From Euglena gracilis (Eukaryota; Euglenida; Euglenophyceae; Euglenales), in NCBI GenBank assembly GCA_039621445.1, contig CP154957.1, forward strand, positions 17,678,595-17,742,594: DNA of 64,000 nt. Direction: 5' to 3'. Under the pieces are notes generated by a model, which saw only the letters and a program-made list of their open reading frames with translations, was not told the origin of the DNA and ran no database searches. This document shows, piece by piece, positions 43,325-64,000 of the stretch. How positions within the stretch are numbered: the stretch's first letter is position 1; every line of letters begins with the position of its first letter. The position numbers and the translations under genes are program-made.

Positions 43325-43617
43325 AGATGTCGTTCGAGGTCGTTCGAGGAGGTTCGAGGTCCCTCTTCGAATGTCGTTCGACGACGTTCGAGGAGGTTCG
43401 AGACCCTCCTCGAATGTCGTTCGAGGTCGTTCGAGGAGGTTCGAGACCCTCCTCGAATGTCGTTCGAGGTCGTTCGAGGAGGTTCGAGACCCTCCTCGAA
43501 TGTCGTTCGAGGTCGTTCGAGGAGGGTCCTCAAACGTTTTTAAGCCCCCCCCCCCTTGAAGGGGGGGCGGCTTAAAAACGTTCGAGGAGGTTCGAGCTCG
43601 AACGTTCGAGATCGAAT
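43325..43617 (+). repeat. GTCGTTCGAGG palindromic satellite
   Basis: Units of about 48 bp made of GTCGTTCGAGGTCGTTCGAGG and CCTCCTCGAAT repeat at least four times. A degenerate copy lies at 42157-42205. The array ends in a C11-TTGAA-G8 hairpin and a TCGAACGTTCGA palindrome. Confidence 0.92.
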
Positions 43618-44766
43618 TTCCTCCTACGGTAACACCCCCCGGGGGGTGGCAGCCAGCACACTCAAAGCTGACACCCTGATGGGCCACATCGACAAAATTG
43701 ATCCCAAATTTGTGAAATGCAAAAGTGGATGACCCCCCCCCCCGCCGCCTGCCAGTAGAAGGAGAGGTTGTCCGAGGAAATCGGTCAATCCACAGAGTGG
43801 GGCCATTTCTCGGGAAAAATTGGTTCGTTTCCACGCCCGAAAAAAATTGGGCAGCCGGTGCAGAAGGTTTTTGCAGGTCGACAGCCATGACGAACACTTA
43901 CGAAACCAAAAATCAATTGGAAGAAACAAAAGAAGGCATTTTCTTTTGAATGTACACAAACAAAAACAAAACACAGACAGCCGGACGCCCCAAGGCGTCT
44001 GGGTGATCCCTGGCCAGTGGTGCAGTTGGCGCAGACGGGAAGAGGGGAGGCGGCCACGGACGCCGTTGACGAGGGTTCTGTGTTTCGCGCCAACTTGTGG
44101 GTGAAGCTTGAGACGCGGAAGGTGTTGCCAATGCCCAATCAGGTCCCCCCAGAAGAGGTCCCCAAACCCAGTCCTTGGCCCCCCAACTTGGCAGAAAAAG
44201 TTGACCTTGGACGCTTCGATACCAGAAAAAAAATATAACACCAATGCCACAGACTCATTCACCAGCCAATAAAACAGGGCAGAGGGCGAAATTTGGGGTT
44301 GCCAGCGAATCCCCCCATCACAGGAGTTCCCTGGCTTGAACTGGCTCAGGTTGGATGGGCCAGACCCAGAAAAACTCAAACTGCAGGAGAAAGCTTGGCA
44401 ATTCAAGGGGAATTTTGGTGCCAGCAGCCGGTTTCCTTGGCCCTCTGGTTCTGTCAAGAGCACAGGTTTTCGGTTTCCATGGGTCCGAAGGGCAGCTGGC
44501 CACGAGTCGAAATCAGTCAATGCTGGTGTCCAGGGCTGGGAAAAGGTTGCCAGGGTCAGGTCCCGCAAGCGACACCCAAGCCTGAGCAAAGAAAACGTCG
44601 GAGAACCGTGTTGGAGGACGTCAACTATGCCCCATCAGGTCCCCCAAGCAACTTTTGGTCCCCCCGAACGTGTCCTCTCGGAGCATATGCTTCTATGCTG
44701 CGACGCCAATGAGGCAAGGGGTGCTGTGTGTTGGATTGTGTGTGGCATGCAGCCTTCGGTGCAGCC

Positions 44767-54540
<9,774 letters not shown>

Positions 54541-55657
54541 AGGGGGGGGGGGGGTGGGTGCGGCCCCCCCCCCCACCCGCCCCGAAGGGGGGGGGGGTGG
54601 GTCGGACCCCCCCCTCCTACCTCGAAACTGAGGGGGGGCCGAAATTTTTTCGATTTCATGGACGGGCAAAGGGCCGGAAATCGGGTCGGAATCGGTCAAA
54701 AAACCCTGATTTTTCTTTGAAAATCGATCCAAATATGCTCGTTTTTTGAATTTTTTTGAACATGTTTTTGAGGGAAAACACCAACACATCAAAAAATGGT
54801 CAATATGGCCAAAAGTCAGCAAAAAGGGTGTTTTTTGCTCATTTTCCGGCGCGCAGCGCCGGAAGAAAATTTTCTGCTATTTTTGGCACCTGTCGAGGAG
54901 GGGGGGGTGGGGGGGTTCTGACCCCCTCGCCCAACACCTGGGGGGGGGGGCTCCGGACCCCCCCCCCCTACCACCTTACCCCCCCAGGGGGGGGGGGTGG
55001 TCGGGACCCCCCCCCTACCACCTACCTCAATACCGAAGGGCTTCCCATCCATCCCTGACCAGCGTGTTGTGCCACGGGGTGGACTCGGTGTCGAAGATGC
55101 TCTCCCCTTTGAGGGAGCCCAGCTCAACTGATCCGAACTTTGGAACTCCGGGAATGTGCATTGTGACAGGCAAGAGGTTGCCTGCGCAGCGGGAAGCGCA
55201 CAGCGCGCAAAGGACAAGAGGCAACTACCAACGAACAGCCACCGGAATGTGTCCACCTTCTCCCCCACCCTGGCAAGTAAAGCACCGCTGCCTTTCAAAA
55301 CAAAAAAGGGAGTTTGATTAGGGACCTTGAGGAGTGTACTAGCTAGCCATTTTGCTGGCAAGCGAGAAAAAACCATCAGCTACAACCCTCCCCCCCCCGG
55401 GGGGGGTACTACAAGCCTCAAGCAGAAGCCTGCTGACCAATCGCTGTGTTGTTAAGTCGATATGATCGCTCCAAGTCAGTTTTTTATCCCCTCCCTTTTC
55501 AAATTGTCTTCTAACTTCCATCCTTTGATTGCAGGTGAGGGTGGTGATAATTTTGCTCATCTGTTTGAAGAAAAAAAACACACTGTTGACTCCCATGCCG
55601 TTACTGCAGAAAAAAAAACAGCTCATTAGCCCACACCCACCCCCCCCCCACCCACCC

Positions 55658-56103
55658 ACCAACCAACCAACCCACCAACCAATGCAGAAAAAAAAAACAG
55701 TTCATTAGCCCACACCCACCCCACCCCAACCAACCAACCAACCAACCAACCCACCAACCAACCCACTGACCAACCAACCAACCAACCAACCAACCAACCA
55801 ACCAACCCACCAACCAACCAACCAACCAACCAACCAACCAACCAACCAACCAACCAACCAACCAACCCACCCACCAACCCACCAACCAACCCACTGACCA
55901 ACCAACCAACCAACCAACCCACCAACCAACCAACCAACCAACCAACCAACCAACCAACCAACCAACCAACCAACCAACCAACCAACCAACCAACCAACCA
56001 ACCAACCAACCAACCAACCAACCAACCAACCCACCCACCGACCAACCAACCAACCAACCCACCAACCAACCAACCCACCCACCTACCAACCAACCAACCA
56101 CCA
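55658..56103 (+). repeat. (CCAA)n microsatellite with CCCACCAA variants
   Basis: Tandem CCAA units with scattered CCCA changes. A short block holding GCCCACACCCACCCC is duplicated at 55628 and 55710. Gly-Trp-Leu-Val open frames on the minus strand are artefacts. Confidence 0.96.
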
Positions 56104-58207
56104 ACCCCGGCGGGGCGACGGTGGCAGGTTGAAGGACGGAACAAGCACAAGATGGTCGAAATGGTTGAAGGGTGAGGGGACAAGACCGCAGTTTAGCCCG
56201 TGTGGCTAACCTTTGGGGGCCATCACCTTTGCGTCTAAGGAGGATGGTGGCCAAGCGCCAGAGAGAGGGAAGCGCCTGGGGGGACCTCAGACAGGATGAT
56301 CATCGCCCCAGAATCGCCCATTGCACATAAACACGCAGTAACTTAGTTATATTGGTGGTGCAAGGTTGTTGAAGGTTTGGAAAAGCACCGTGGTTTACCT
56401 CCTCTGAGATGTCTTGCTGAGCACTACTCTCCTTCCGAGGCTCTTCTGCACCTTGAAAGCTTTCGCCAAAACACCTGTGGACACCTGGTCACAATCACAA
56501 GCCAAGGAGACAGGAGTGCGGCTGCCCACCCTCCATAAAACGTTCACCAGAAGCTGGTGAAAAAAAGGGGAATACAAAAGGAAGGAAATAAGGAAGGGCA
56601 ATGAAGTGGAGGGGCGGGGCCCTGTACCCGCGGGTTGGGGGGAAAGTTTTGTGTGAGGGTGAAATTTGTTCCGCTGGTTTCTTTCCCCGACCAACAGACG
56701 GCATCCAGGAGAGTAGGGGTAAATATGACTCAGGTGTACATGGGAAACCCGCACCATTTACCAGAGCGTCTGCCTATCTCCCCCTACTTGGGAAACTGTC
56801 CTGCTTAAGGAATTGCTTGCTCGCCCCTCAGACTGGACAAGGAAGGTTGGAAGCACAAAGGTTTCCAGCTTCATGCAGAGAAATTTGTGCTGCGACATCA
56901 ATGCCCCTATTCAAAATAGACAAAAAGAGCGTACCATTGGTGGAGGTGAAGAGGGAGGGGACCCACCACAAGCGGAGTGACGTGGAGCTCCGCCTGCGCT
57001 GCAGAATGGGGCAAGCACACAACACACTATGGGGAGGGTGGGGGACGGGCGGACGCGGCTGCTGTTGAGAGACCACAATCGCCGCCGGGGGCAGGGCTGG
57101 GTTACTGGAGCAAACCGACGGAACGGGGCACCTCGCGAGGGGGCCGTGTGCATCGCACCCGTTTCCTGGGGAATTACGCAAAGCAAAGTGCGCGTCAGGG
57201 GGTCTGTTGCAGAATGGAATAGGGGGGGGGGACGCGGGACTGCTTGGATTGGCAGCGAAAATTCATCCCTGAAAAATGGAAAAAAAACCCATTATCATTA
57301 TTATTACACCGCTTGGATGCCGCAACCACCCTCCTGTGTGGCGGACATTAGGGCAAGCTTGGCACAATTAGGGCAAACGACACGCCCCCCACAGGCCTTC
57401 CCCCCGAGCTGAATGGCAAATATTTTGGTTGGAAAAAAAAGTGTAATGCGAAACCCCACCCCAGCAACCAGCATACGAAACGATGCATTTAGGATCCCAC
57501 ACAACCCTGCACCGAGCACACTGCGGACACAGCAGTGCGTCCGGATCAAGGCTCGGGCTGCACTTGAAGGGGGGGGGGCCTTGTGGCTACATACGCCGAG
57601 CTGGTTCCTTGGATTTGGGTGTACGCCGCACCATACGGCGCACACCCACGGGGCCAGCTGTGGGTAATTGCCGGAGGCTGGAGCTGACAATCGAACCCAA
57701 GAGCTTTCGTCACACCCACCTCAAAGGGCCTGCGGGGATGAGGCATGGGGCATGGCACTGGGCACTTGGGACACTGGGCCGGCAGGGATGGGGCTGTCCG
57801 GACCCCCCCAGCCAAGGACAGTCAGTCACATTTCGGCCCAGAACAAAGCACTGAAAAAGTGAGTGGTCCTAATCAATCAAAAAAAACAACCAGGGTACTA
57901 CTTGGCAAAAATTCCAAAATTTTCGGCGCAAAGTGCCAAAAGGGAAACGAAAACTGGCCCTTTTGGGGTCCGCCCATTGCTTGCTGACCCAAGGGAGTCA
58001 CCTTCCACTTTTAAAAAACCAGTCAGTCACTTTTCAAAAACCCGTCGTCCACTTCCAACCACCTGGAGGGTCACTCTGGACGCTCTGGCGAAATGGCTGA
58101 AAGCCAATGGATTCCCCCCCAAAACAAAACAAACACATTTAAAGCAATCTTGGGGGGGGGGGGCAGCAGGGACCCCCCAAACCTGGACACTCCAGGGATT
58201 ACCATCC

Positions 58208-58325
58208 TGCAGTGCCGGCACCGTGTGGCACTGCGTGGCACTGCGTTGCACTGTGTGACACTGCGTGGCACCGCATGGCACTGCGTGACAGCGCGTGGCA
58301 CTGCGTGCCACTCGCTGGCACTGCA
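58208..58325 (+). repeat. TGGCACTGCG 10-bp minisatellite
   Basis: About eleven imperfect units of TGGCACTGCG (GTGTGACACT, GCGTGACAGC and similar). Confidence 0.9.
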
Positions 58326-58467
58326 GGCTGTTAAGCCACTTGTTTTTGCATCATTGACTTTTTCGGGCAATTCTGGTCGTTTTATACAACTTTTTGGGGC
58401 AATTTGACGACTTCTGGCAAGAAATGTCGAACAATGACCAAAAAATACCTGCATAGCGCTAAACCCC

Positions 58468-58940
58468 CCACCCGTTAAGAAACCCGTTTCCTATAGGTGG
58501 GTTTCCAAAAACCGACCGAAAACGTTTCTTATAGGTGGGGTTCCTTATCGGCAGGTGTCGAGGTCATTGCTAGGAGGTTTCTTGTAGGTGGGAGTTTCTC
58601 ATAGGTGGCTCCTAATGCCTATGCCCATCCTCCTTGCAGTCTATTGTAGCGTTGGACAGTGAACCTTGGTCCGAAGCTTTGGAGAGAGTGTATTGCGAGT
58701 CTGACAGGTCAGACTCTGAGGGGGGGGGTGAGGAAACGTGGAGTGTGCACCTCCGAGAATTGTGCTCGACTGCTCCCGTTTAACATGGCATTTCTTGCGG
58801 CTTCTTATAGGTGGCCAACCAAGAGCTCCCAAGGGGTTTCTTACAGGTGGGGGTTTCTTATGGGTGGGTGTTGGTCCGAAAAACCCCAAAGGGTTTCTTA
58901 TAGGTGGGGGTTTCTTATAGAGGAGGGTTTCTTATAGGGT
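58468..58940 (-). repeat. GTTTCTTATAGGTGGG repeat cluster
   Basis: About nine copies of GTTTCTTATAGGTGGG, opposite in orientation to the 24.4-24.9 kb cluster (CCCACCTATAAGAAAC on the minus strand). The left edge has AAGAAACCCGTTTCCTA, like the palindrome of the other cluster. Confidence 0.88.
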
Positions 58941-59927
58941 GGGGGGGGGTCGCTGAGCTCTTATCTCTTTAGAGTAAGGGCGAAGCTGAACCCTGGGGAA
59001 AAGGGGGGGTTGGACCCCCCCGCCCCCCCTCCCCGCCCCCCCCCCGGGTCGGGGCCACCACGGGAACTGGCGGATTATCACCATGATCCCGGCCCAATTC
59101 CCAAAAAAAAATTTTCAGTCGCGAGCGACTGGATTTCTAGTTTCCGAATCACCTCCATTTGACCCCCAACTCCCCGCCAGGCCCGAGCTATTAATGCGCG
59201 AGGGGTCCAAACTGGGTACGATTGGCCCGCCTCCCCCCCCCTCTTCCGACGCTGCCATTTTGCCAGGGTCCAAATATCGGTCAAAAAATGAATTTTTCGA
59301 AAATATCTCGAGAAACGCACATTATTTCCGGAAATGTCGGTCTGACGAAATGTACCCCCGGAGGCCCTCTATCAGCCCCCGTTCGCCGTTTGGCTGCCGA
59401 TACGCCTGGCCCGTGTTCCAGCGTTCCTTTGCGGCCCAAAATGGCCATTTTGGGGTGCTTTTTGGACCGTTTTTGGGCCGAAAAAAATAGGCTTTTCAAA
59501 AATATCTCGACAATGAAGCAAAATCAAAGGAAAAGTCCGGAGAGCAAAAATGAAGCCCTTGGAATGCCCTATCCAACCATGGTTTACTTTTCCCCCAACT
59601 CTTTGTGTAGCCCCAGTCAAGCACCCATAGTCAAGCCCAAAAATCTCCCCATGTTAGGACATTTTAGGCCCATTTCAGGCCATTTTAGGCCATTTAAGGC
59701 CACTTTAGGCCATTTTAGGCCATTTTAAGGTATAGGTGTCGCTGAGCTCTTATCTCTTTATGGGAAAGAGCGAAGCTTACCACCCCGGCGACGGGGGGTC
59801 CGACCCCCCCACCCCCCCGCCCCCCCCCCCCCCCCCCCCCTGGGTAGGTCTGGACACCCGAGGATTATCGATGTGATTGGATTTCCGGGCCCCCAAAGTG
59901 AATAGCCTATAGGTTAGGGGACGATCC

Positions 59928-60285
59928 CTACCTCCCCCCCCCCTTGTCGTTGACACGCCAATGTTCCGGGAAAGTGTCGTTGACACGGGGGGTGTGTCAA
60001 CGACACGCCGTGTCAACGACACAGTACCATAAAAAAATCGACTGTGCCAATAACAATGTATAACCCCGTGAATGCATGTCCGCCACATTGTGGCCGGTGC
60101 GAATGGGGATGACATTCGAAGCCATGGCTGGAAAGAAGATTCGACACATTTTTGAAATATCCTGGCTGAAATTTGTCAGAAACTGTGGCCAATGCAAAAG
60201 AAAAAAATATGTCCCAGGAAAGTGTCGTTGACACGGGGGGTGTGTCAACGACACGCCGTGTCAACGACAAGGGGGGGGGAGGTAG
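59928..60285. mobile_element. MITE-like element with 29-bp terminal inverted repeats
   Basis: The left end CTACCTC-C(n)-TTGTCGTTGACACG and right end CGTGTCAACGACAA-G(n)-AGGTAG are inverted repeats that differ only in C/G run length. Each end also carries a GTGTCGTTGACAC ... GTGTCAACGACAC hairpin. The inside is about 180 bp of unique non-coding sequence. No target-site duplication was found. Confidence 0.85.
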
Positions 60286-61280
60286 TTTCTCCAGAGCCGT
60301 CGGGTTACCCACAACTCCCTGCCAGTCTGGAGATATGGCCCGAGCAAAAAAGTTGTCTGCCGTTTTTTTTCTCCGGGAAATTGCAGGGTCATTTTGGGGT
60401 CAAAAAATCGAAAAATTCAAAATATCTCGAAAACGCTGGGGAGTTGAGAAAAAGTAAAGAGGACCTCATTCCACAACTTTGGGACGCCCGATCGATCGGT
60501 ATGCGCGGTTTGGGCCAACTCCTCGCCTAGCCCAAGATATGGCCGTTTTGGGGTTTTGGGCCAGTTTTGCCAGTTTTGGCCATTTCGGGCCCGTTCGGGG
60601 CCCGAAACCGTAAATTGGCCATATCTCGGGCTAGAGGAGGAGTTGGGACCCAAACCACGGGGTCAATCATGAGGTTTAGGGGGGGGGGTCGACCGTTTTT
60701 TGGGGTAGCCGGGGCCTGGTTGTGCGATTTTGGGCCAGTTTTTGGGTATTCGACCTCTGCGGGCGCTGTGAGGGCGGCTGGGCGAGGGGGGGTCGGGTCG
60801 GGATGCAGGTCGAGAACAAAAATTTTGAAGAAAAAAAATTGCTCAAAAACACTGTTTTTCACTTTAGAGCATCAAAAAAAGTGTTTTTGAGCAAAAAAAA
60901 ATTTTCCGACCCGGACCACCCCATGCCCCCCCTGGCTGGGCTCCCTGGCCGGTGGACTTAGCCATTTTTTAGTCAAAAAGTCGAAAAAATTCGAAAAAAA
61001 TATTTTTGCCCAAAACCATGTTTTTTGACCTCCCGGACCCTAAAAATGTATTTTTCGGCCAAAAATGAGCGTTTTTTGATCCCCGGACCCCCGTTTTTGG
61101 CCGGAAACCAATGGATTTTGGGTCATTTTCGGGTAAAAAAAGTCAAAAAAAATCGAAAAAAAGTTTTTTGCCCAAAACGATGTTTTTGGACCTCCCGGAC
61201 CTGGAAAAAGTGTTTTTGAACCGAAAATGAGCGCCAGCCGGGCCGCCGGGCCGCCGGGCCGCCGGCCGGGCCGGGCCGCC

Positions 61281-61600
61281 GGGCCGCCATCATGGCCCAT
61301 GATGCGCATCATGGGTCATGATGGCCATCATGGGCCATGATGCGCATCATGGATGCGACCCATGATGTGCATCATGACCCATGATGGTCATCATGCATGA
61401 CGCGCATCATGGACCATGATGGCCATCATGACCCATGATGCGCATCATGACCCATAATGGCCATCATGACCCGTGATGGCTATCATGACCCATGAAGCGC
61501 ATCATGACCCATGATGGCCATCATGACCCGTGATGGCCATCATGACCCATGATCCGCATCATGACCCATGATGGCCATCATGACCCATGATGCGCCGGGC
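61281..61600. repeat. CATG-rich palindromic satellite
   Basis: Units of ATGGCCATCATGACCCATG and ATGCGCATCATGACCCATG repeat about eight times. Every unit contains nested palindromes (ATGGCCAT, ATGCGCAT, CATG). GGCCGCCGG repeats flank it on both sides. Confidence 0.92.
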
Positions 61601-61843
61601 CGGGCCGGGCCGCTGGCCACGCCGGGCCGGGCCGCCGGGCCGTCCCAAAGAGCTCAGCTCTACGTCACACCCTGGTCGCTGAGCTCTTATCTCTTTAGAG
61701 TAAGAACGAAGCTTACCACCGGGGCCGGAGGGGGGGTCGGACCCCCCCCCGCCCCCCCCTGGGTAGATCGGGGCACCGGAGGATGATCGATGTGACTGGA
61801 TTTCCGGGCCCCCAAAGTGAATAGCCCGGGCCGCCGGCCCACC

Positions 61844-62020
61844 ATCATGGCCCATGATGCGCATCATGGGCCATGATGCGCATCATGGATGCGACCCATG
61901 ATGTGCATCATGACCCATGATGGCCATCATGACCCATGATGGCCATCATGACCCATGATCCGCATCATGACCCATGATGGCCATCATGACCCCGGATGGC
62001 CATCATGACCCATGATGCGC
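61844..62020. repeat. CATG-rich palindromic satellite, second block
   Basis: The same units as at 61281-61600, bounded again by GGCCGCC repeats. It belongs to the next copy of the larger block repeat. Confidence 0.9.
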
Positions 62021-63065
62021 CGGGCCGGGCCGCCGGCTGGGCCGGACGGGCCGGGCCGGACGGGCCGGGCCGCCGGGCCACCGGGCCGCCTCATTCCACA
62101 ACTTCGGGACGCCCTATCGATCGGTATGCGCGGTTTGGGCCGACTCCTCGCCTAGCCCGAGATACGCATATGTTTTGGAGTTTTGGGCCATTTTTGCCAG
62201 TTTTGGCCATTTCGGGCCCGTTCGGGGCCCGAAACCGTAAATTGGCCGTATCTCGGGCTAGAGGAGGAGTTGGGACCCAAACCTGGGGGTCAATCATGAG
62301 GTGTAGGGGGGGGGGGGTTGACCGCCGTTTGTTGAGGTTCCCGGGGCCTGGGTGTGCGATTTTGGGCCATTTTTGGGTATTCGGGGACCCCTTCAGGGGT
62401 CTGAGGGCGGCTGGGTGAGGGGGTGGGGGTCTTGTTGGGAGGGAGGTCGGGACCAAAAATTTGAAAGTTTTTTTTCGCTCAAAAAAACTATTTTTTCACT
62501 TTGAACATCAAAAAAAGTGATTTTGAGCAAAAAAAATTTCCGACCCAGACCCCCCCCATGCCCCCCCCTGGGTGGGGGGCCCGCCCCCCCGGCCGGTGGA
62601 CTTAGCCATTTTTGGGTCAAAAAGTCGAAGAAATTCGAAAAAAAATATTTTTGCCCAAAACCATGTTTTTTGACCTCCCGGACCCTAAAAATGTATTTTT
62701 CGGCCGAAAATGAGCGTTTTTTGATCCCCGGACCCCCGTTTTTGGCCCGAAACCAATGGATTTTGGGTCATTTTCGGGTAAAAAAAAGTCAAAAAAAATC
62801 GAAAAAAATTTTTGCCCAAAACGATGTTTTTGGACCTCCCGGACCTGGAAAAAGTGTTTTTGAACCGAAAATGAGCGCCAGCCGGGCCGCCAGGCCGCCG
62901 GCCGGGCCGGGCCGCCGGGCTGCCGGCCGGGCCGGGCCGCGCCGCTGGGCCGCTGGCAGGCCGGGCCGGGCCGGGGTGGTTTCCCAAAGAGCTCAGCTCT
63001 ACGTCACACCCTGGTCGCCGAGCTCTTATCTCTTTAGAGCAAGAGCGAAGCTTACCACCGGGGTT

Positions 63066-63097
<32 letters not shown>

Positions 63098-64000
63098 CCC
63101 CCCCCCCTGAGTAGGCAGGGAGGTCTGAAGATTATTGTTGTGACCAAATTTTCAGGTCCCCAAAGTGAATATCCTATAGGCTAGGAGACGGTCCCAGGAT
63201 TCTAACCCCCACAATAGCCCTAGCTCCCCGCCAGTTCGGAGATCTGGCCCGAGCAAAAAAGTTGTCTACCGTTTTTTTTTCCGGGGAAATTGCAGGTTTT
63301 TTGGGGGTCAAAAAATCGAAAATTTCAAAATATCTCGAAAATGCTGCGGAGTTGAGGAAAAGTGATGGGGGACCTCATTTGACAACTTTGGAACGCCCGA
63401 TCGATCGGTATGCGCGCTTTGGGCCAACTCCTCGCCTAGCCCGAGATACGGCCGTTTTGGGGTTTTGGGCCAGTTTTGCCAGTTCTGGCCATTTTGGGGC
63501 CCGAAACCGTAATTTGGCCGTATCGCGGGCGAGACGAGGAGTTGGGACCCAAACCAGGGGGTCAATCATTAGGTTTAGGGGGGGGGGGTTGACCGTTTTT
63601 TGTTTTGTTCGCAGGGTCTGGTTGTGCGATTTTGGGCCATTTTTGGGTATCCGGGGACCCCTGCGGGCGCCGTGAGGGCGGCAGGGCGAGGGGGGGTCGG
63701 GTGGCAGGTCGGGACCCAAAATTTTGAATTTTTTTTTCGCTCAAAAACACTTTTTTCCACTTCAGAACATCAAAAAAAGTGTTTTTGGGCGAAAAAAAAT
63801 TTTCCGACCCGGACCCCCCCCTAGCTAGGGCCCGCCCCCCTGGCCGGTGGACTTAGCCATTTTTGGGTCAAAAAATCGAAAAAAATCGAAAAAAATTTTT
63901 GCCCAAAGCTATGATTTTTGACCTCCCGGACCCGAAAAAAGTGTTTTCGAGCCAAAAATGAGCGTTTTTCGACCCGCCAGCGCCACGTTTTGGGGCGCCA

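Larger units (their letters stand above)
58950..64000. repeat. Large mosaic tandem repeat (units 0.8-1.9 kb)
   Basis: Modules recur in the same order. Hairpin module CTGAGCTCTTATCTCTTT lies at 58952, 59740, 61678 and (one base changed) 63017. Module CCCGATCGATCGGTATGCGC lies at 60486, 62111 (CCCTATCG variant) and 63396. A third module with GACCTCCCGGACC and TTTTTGATCCCCGGACC lies at 61027-61230, 62670-62860 and from 63920. Spacings differ because satellites and foldbacks are inserted. The array runs off the right edge of the window. No gene is recognised. Confidence 0.85.

Noticed and set aside
55601-56254. Gly-Trp-Leu-Val repeat protein of 217 codons
   Set aside because: It is the CCAA microsatellite read on the minus strand.
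58950-59000. Hammerhead ribozyme
   Set aside because: The core reads CTGAG...CGAAG and lacks the CTGATGA and GAAA elements; kept only as an open question about the hairpin.

Overview
This window looks like nuclear DNA of a single-celled eukaryote, most likely a microalga or related protist. The evidence is split genes with GT-AG type introns, two hybrid histidine kinase genes (a family absent from animals), a GC-rich two-ORF non-LTR retrotransposon, and a very large load of microsatellites, minisatellites and foldback repeats. I cannot name the lineage from sequence alone. I saw no tRNA, rRNA or CRISPR array. Coding DNA is sparse, and most long open frames are artefacts of simple repeats.

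Layout. (1) 4.9-13.4 kb, minus strand: seven exons of a hybrid histidine kinase (copy A) with GAF, H-box helix and second dimerisation helix. Its kinase and receiver exons are not found in the 4.9 kb left of the last exon. An (ACTAC)n/(ACTAT)n microsatellite of about 1.3 kb lies inside one intron. (2) 13.9-30 kb: mostly repeats, including a 2.5-kb segment bounded by inverted arms of about 415 bp (15.2-18.6 kb), several minisatellites, and a block carrying a C(n)TTGT...ACAAG(n) foldback element. (3) 30.27-38.42 kb, minus strand: a nearly full-length but mutated LINE (ORF1 with coiled coil; ORF2 with APE endonuclease, reverse transcriptase, RNase H, CCHC knuckle and a PIP-box-like tail). Both ends abut (ACACCC)n repeats. 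(4) 38.7-44.5 kb: foldback elements, a roughly 350-bp tandem repeat with a 43-bp-arm palindrome, and a TTCGAGG satellite. (5) 44.77-54.54 kb, minus strand: histidine kinase copy B, about 18 exons, complete from GAF through H-box, ATPase, a degenerate pseudo-receiver and a canonical receiver to a C-terminal tail. One intron holds about 1.26 kb of (GT)n and related repeats. (6) 55-64 kb: (CCAA)n, a 10-bp minisatellite, a GTTTCTTATAGGTGGG array, a 358-bp MITE-like element, and a tandemly repeated AT/GC mosaic block with a recurrent hairpin and CATG-rich palindromic satellites.

How it fits together. Copies A and B lie on the same strand about 40 kb apart, with matching exon content and several matching splice sites, so they are probably an old duplication. 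Other intron positions differ between them, and those introns are edged by short direct repeats, which suggests intron gain or sliding after the duplication. The LINE and many foldback elements occupy the space between them. The functional reading is a phosphorelay sensor kinase gene pair in repeat-rich chromatin; the LINE copy is probably dead.
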